Source: Saprospirales bacterium (GTDB lineage: Bacteria > Bacteroidota > Bacteroidia > Chitinophagales > Saprospiraceae). From it: 9,262 nt of DNA. The translations under genes were made by a program, and so were the position numbers. The stretch covers positions 1 to 9,262 of the forward strand of contig PWJP01000273.1 in assembly GCA_003559985.1 (NCBI GenBank), in the 5' to 3' direction. Shown piece by piece: positions 7,662 through 9,262 of this stretch (position 1 is its first letter; the number at the start of each line of letters is the position of its first letter). The notes under the pieces are model-generated. The model ran no database searches. It was not told the origin of the DNA and saw only the letters and a list, made by a program, of their open reading frames with translations.

Positions 7662-7758
7662 CTTTGCGACTCTGAGGGGATTCTTCACCTTCCCATTTAC
7701 TCACCGCACTTGCCCCCCCAAAGCTTTGGGGGGTGGGGAGTACTCAGAGAACGCAAAG
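7662..7758. repeat. Nested inverted repeat: 15/16-bp outer arms around a perfect 20-bp palindrome
   Basis: Outer arms are CTTTGCGACTCTGAG at 7662-7676 and CTCAGAGAACGCAAAG at 7743-7758; the second reverse-complements to CTTTGCGTTCTCTGAG, differing only at one or two bases in the centre. Between them is the perfect palindrome CCCCCCAAAGCTTTGGGGGG at 7714-7733. The spacers on the two sides are unequal (about 37 and 9 bases). No reading frame is enclosed. On a transcript this would fold strongly; as DNA it resembles a short non-autonomous intergenic element. No target-site duplication is obvious. Confidence 0.6.
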
Positions 7759-7775
7759 GAAATCGCTGAGCTTTT

Positions 7776-7814
7776 CTCTGCGTATTCTCCGCAAACTTCG
7801 CGACCTCTGCGGTG
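7776..7814. repeat. Four degenerate 9-10-base units of TCTGCG type
   Basis: The units are CTCTGCGTAT (7776-7785), TCTCCGCAAA (7786-7795), CTTCGCGAC (7796-7804) and CTCTGCGGTG (7805-7814). The same word pattern occurs in the opposite orientation just to the left (7743-7770), and a single copy with CTTTGCG and CTCTGAG is at 7662-7676. Sequences built from repeated TTTGCG or CTGCG words ending in GCGGTGAA are, from general knowledge, widespread between genes in Bacteroidota and cyanobacteria. Their origin and role are unclear to me. Confidence 0.55.
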
Positions 7815-7928
7815 AACCCTTTTCATTGGGATTGATCAATTAACTGTGTCAATTTATTACTTGCGTGATTTCTTATCCTGATTCTCGATGTGTGAAATTC
7901 CGGATACAACTGGTAAAACCCGTTAAAG

Positions 7929-8399
7929 TTAAACCATTTTATCGGCACAGCAAGTGCTGGCGAAGGCGTCTGGTTTGGCTTTGAACACAAAGCCCATACT
8001 CATCACATAGCCCATGGCGTCCCGCAGTGCGGAATTGGATTGGAAGCCGGGGTCTGTGTTGATGTCGGCGTGGATTTCCAGTTCGACACTGTATCGATCG
8101 AAAAGCTCACAGAGGTTGTAAGCGACTTAGACTGATTTGGCCACTTCGTTGATCATACGCTCCTTGACAGTCATCCGGCCCTTTTGGTTGAAATTGCTTA
8201 TAAACATAAAGCCACCCCGGTGTTCTCTCAAAAAGACAATCACGGTGGCAAACTCTATGGATCCCGCTTTGACGCGACTGTCTGTACCGATACAGACCTT
8301 TAGCCTAAACCCCTTTTCTGTCTCCTCTTTAATGGTTCTCTCCACCTCTTCCTTGATAGGAAGGTCTAAATGCATTCCATTGAGTCTTCGCCATTTCAT
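7929..8399 (-). pseudogene. ykuK: YkuK/DUF458 RNase H-like protein gene, interrupted by an in-frame TAA at 8127-8129
   Basis: The ATG at 8399 opens a 90-residue frame starting MKWRRLNGMHLDLP, with KVCIGTDSRVK at 34-44 and EFATVIVFLREHRGGFMFI at 49-67, wording typical of the YkuK family (DUF458, RNase H-like fold). It stops at TAA (8129-8127). The same frame continues without any shift for 65 more codons to a second TAA at 7931-7929: VAYNLCELFDRY, IHADINTDPGFQSNSALRDAMGYV, then CCADKMV. These supply the family's usual C-terminal half, including the HADINTDP acidic motif. The complete frame would be 156 codons, a normal family length. Putative acidic residues (Asp40, and the Asp of ADIN) lie on opposite sides of the stop, so the 90-residue product should not be active. 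A single substitution from GAA or CAA would explain it. The gene is either a fresh pseudogene or carries a sequence error; its function in bacteria is poorly known. Confidence 0.85.
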
Positions 8400-8416
8400 A
8401 AGCTGAAATTTTGGCT

Positions 8417-8445
8417 TAAAGTTATGAAAACATTTGACTTACAAA
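8417..8445 (-). promoter_or_regulatory. Possible Bacteroidota-type promoter for the ykuK-like gene
   Basis: On the minus strand TTTG (8445-8442) is followed after 17 bases by TAACTTTA (8424-8417), 7 of 8 positions of the TAnnTTTG minus-7 box. The pair lies 18 bases before the ATG at 8399. The match is imperfect in AT-rich DNA, so this is only a suggestion. Confidence 0.25.
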
Positions 8446-8526
8446 TCTTTTTTTTGATAAATTAACTTTTTCATGACGCCCCGGTAATACAGATATTTGG
8501 CCTCCAAATACACTCACCTGAAAAAG

Positions 8527-8559
8527 TGCATATTATGCATAATATAATTTCAATATGCA
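8527..8559. repeat. AT-rich palindrome within a larger dyad
   Basis: ATATTATGCATAATAT at 8530-8545 is a perfect 16-bp palindrome. It overlaps TGCATATT (8527-8534), which is inverted as AATATGCA at 8552-8559, so two alternative pairings share one arm. It lies about 130-160 bases upstream of the ykuK-like start. It could be an operator for a dimeric regulator or simply a product of AT-rich composition. Confidence 0.5.
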
Positions 8560-8717
8560 AAAAATGTGAAAAATTTATTTCCCCCTAATCGGTAGCTCAA
8601 AATATTGGGAAACAGTACAATTTTTAGCAAGACATGTTACACCGAGAATAATTTCGAAGCAAAATACAAGAAAGTGGAAGTCTAAAAATTTGTGCTCTCT
8701 CCGGCCAATCCGGTTGG

Positions 8718-9262
8718 TCAATTTTCATTCTTCAGCACCCCGCCTTCCAGTTTAACTACCCTGGCCGGAAACTTATCCAGCACCCGGTAATCGTGGGTGG
8801 CGAGAAGTATGGCTGTCCCCATTTCTTTGTTCAATCTGCTGAATAGGTACATAATTTCATCCGTCATAAAGGGGTCGAGGTTGCCTGTGGGCTCGTCGGC
8901 GATGATCAACTGTGGGTCATTTAGAATAGCGCGGGCAATAGCGAGGCGCTGCTGTTCCCCACCGGACATCATTGGGGGATAGGCGCTGGTTTTGTGTTCC
9001 AGACCAACCCATTCCATAACTTCCTTGATACGGGCCTTTCTTTTGGGGCGGGGAAATCTGGTGGCACGGAGTACGAAATCAAGATTTTGGGCGGCGGTGA
9101 GGTCAGGGAGTAATTTAAAGTCCTGAAACACCATGCCGATTTTTCTCCTGTACTTGTGCAACTGCGAAGGCTTCAGCTTACTCAGATCTATCCCGGTTAC
9201 AAATGCCTTGCCTCGGTGGACGGGTTGTGCGCCATAAAGGCATCGCAAAAAGGTGGTTTTTC
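8718..9262 (-). CDS. ftsE: Cell division ATP-binding protein FtsE (5' end outside window)
   Basis: ABC-type ATPase that works with the membrane protein FtsX at the division site to control peptidoglycan hydrolysis. The visible 180 codons begin inside the Walker A motif (KTTFLRCLYG, whose Gly lies at the edge), so about 40 N-terminal residues are missing. Then come the Q-loop (MVFQDFKLLPDLTAAQN), the ABC signature (MSGGEQQRLAIARAI), Walker B (LIIADEPTGNLDP) and the H-loop (LLATHDYRVLDKFP). All catalytic motifs are intact. The phrases FQDFKLLPDLT, DEPTGNLDP and ATHDYRVL followed by FPARVVKLEGG fit FtsE rather than LolD or MacB. A TTG at 9248 is not the start, because the frame and homology run through it. 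The stop is TGA at 8720-8718. No ftsX follows; in Bacteroidota ftsE and ftsX are, as far as I know, often apart. Confidence 0.9.
   Translation of the reverse strand, partial: KTTFLRCLYGAQPVHRGKAFVTGIDLSKLKPSQLHKYRRKIGMVFQDFKLLPDLTAAQNLDFVLRATRFPRPKRKARIKEVMEWVGLEHKTSAYPPMMSGGEQQRLAIARAILNDPQLIIADEPTGNLDPFMTDEIMYLFSRLNKEMGTAILLATHDYRVLDKFPARVVKLEGGVLKNEN

Larger units (their letters stand above)
7249..7928. other. Long gene-free region between ykuK-like gene and M16 operon
   Basis: No reading frame here has family resemblance or a credible start. The part next to the peptidase gene (7249-7440) is ordinary AT-rich leader DNA, with a dyad ACCAAT-T-ATTGGT at 7340-7352 that could be a protein-binding site. 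Bases 7490-7815 are a mosaic of short tandem and inverted repeats, listed separately. Bases 7816-7928 hold only a 10-bp palindrome ATTGATCAAT (7831-7840) and no clear terminator for the ykuK-like gene. Confidence 0.6.
8400..8717. other. AT-rich gene-free gap between ftsE and the ykuK-like gene
   Basis: No gene is visible on either strand. Notable contents are a perfect 16-bp palindrome (8530-8545), a larger dyad around it (8527-8559) and a possible promoter for the ykuK-like gene (8417-8445). Beyond the ftsE stop a weak dyad (GGCCAA 8703-8708 with TTGGTC 8714-8719) overlaps the stop codon, and a T-rich stretch (minus-strand AAATTTTTAG) follows some 20 bases later. This is too loose to call a terminator. 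Confidence 0.5.

Noticed and set aside
7479..7688. Minus-strand open frame of 69 codons in the intergenic region
   Set aside because: It is built from the 8-bp tandem repeat and the C-run/G-run repeats, with no recognisable domain or plausible start context.
7714..7733. Rho-independent terminator for the ykuK-like gene
   Set aside because: The palindrome is about 200 bases past the stop, has no loop in its perfect form, and is not followed by a T-tract on the minus strand.
7662..7758. Insertion sequence
   Set aside because: No transposase frame or fragment, no terminal-repeat/target-duplication structure; only short inverted repeats are present.
3646..8129. Reassigned stop codons or selenocysteine at the in-frame TGA
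   Set aside because: Intact genes in the window end normally with TGA (3776-3778, 8718-8720) and TAA. One interrupted frame has TGA and the other TAA, and a hydrophobic LemA anchor is not a known selenocysteine site.
8137..8406. Plus-strand open frame of 89 codons opposite the ykuK-like gene
   Set aside because: It is antisense to clear YkuK-family coding sequence and has no resemblance to a known protein.
9246..9248. TTG at 9248 as the ftsE start
   Set aside because: The frame continues upstream through KTTF, the end of the Walker A motif, to the window edge, so the gene is cut by the window and does not start here.

Overview
The window looks like chromosomal DNA of a member of the Bacteroidota. 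The support is protein style (an FtsE with the phylum's typical Q-loop and C-terminal wording, a paired M16 peptidase locus, a LemA plus DUF2207 pair), weak or absent Shine-Dalgarno sequences, and intergenic G/C-run palindromes and TCTGCG-type repeats of the kind seen in that phylum. No finer placement is justified. Every gene I can support is on the minus strand, so the order of transcription runs from high to low coordinates.

In that order the layout is: (1) 9262-8718, the 3' part of ftsE, cut by the window edge; (2) 8717-8400, an AT-rich gap with a 16-bp palindrome; (3) 8399-7929, a YkuK/DUF458-type RNase H-like gene interrupted by one in-frame TAA; (4) 7928-7249, about 680 bases without a gene, carrying a mosaic of short repeats and inverted repeats; (5) 7248-3776, two secreted M16 zinc-peptidase-family genes, the first with the zinc site and the second without it but with an extra C-terminal domain; (6) 3753-3691, a hairpin plus T-tract that probably terminates the peptidase unit; (7) 3675-106, lemA followed after 9 bases by a very large DUF2207 membrane protein, with a short repeat tail at 1-21.

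The M16 pair reads as a heterodimer: the 440-residue protein has HFFEH but lacks the substrate-binding Tyr, while the 693-residue partner has lost all three HxxEH positions (SMFGS) and kept the Arg/Tyr pair. LemA and DUF2207 probably act together at the cell envelope. The DUF2207 protein is 1000 residues long and seems to carry three related copies of its extracytoplasmic beta-domain.

The most unusual feature is that two genes in 9 kb are each broken by a single in-frame stop inside otherwise intact frames: TGA in the lemA membrane anchor (3646-3648) and TAA in the middle of the ykuK-like gene (8127-8129). The stops differ and both codons serve as normal terminators here, so a changed genetic code is unlikely. 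Nonsense mutation or sequence error are the main explanations. I found no RNA genes, CRISPR arrays, transposase genes or defence systems.
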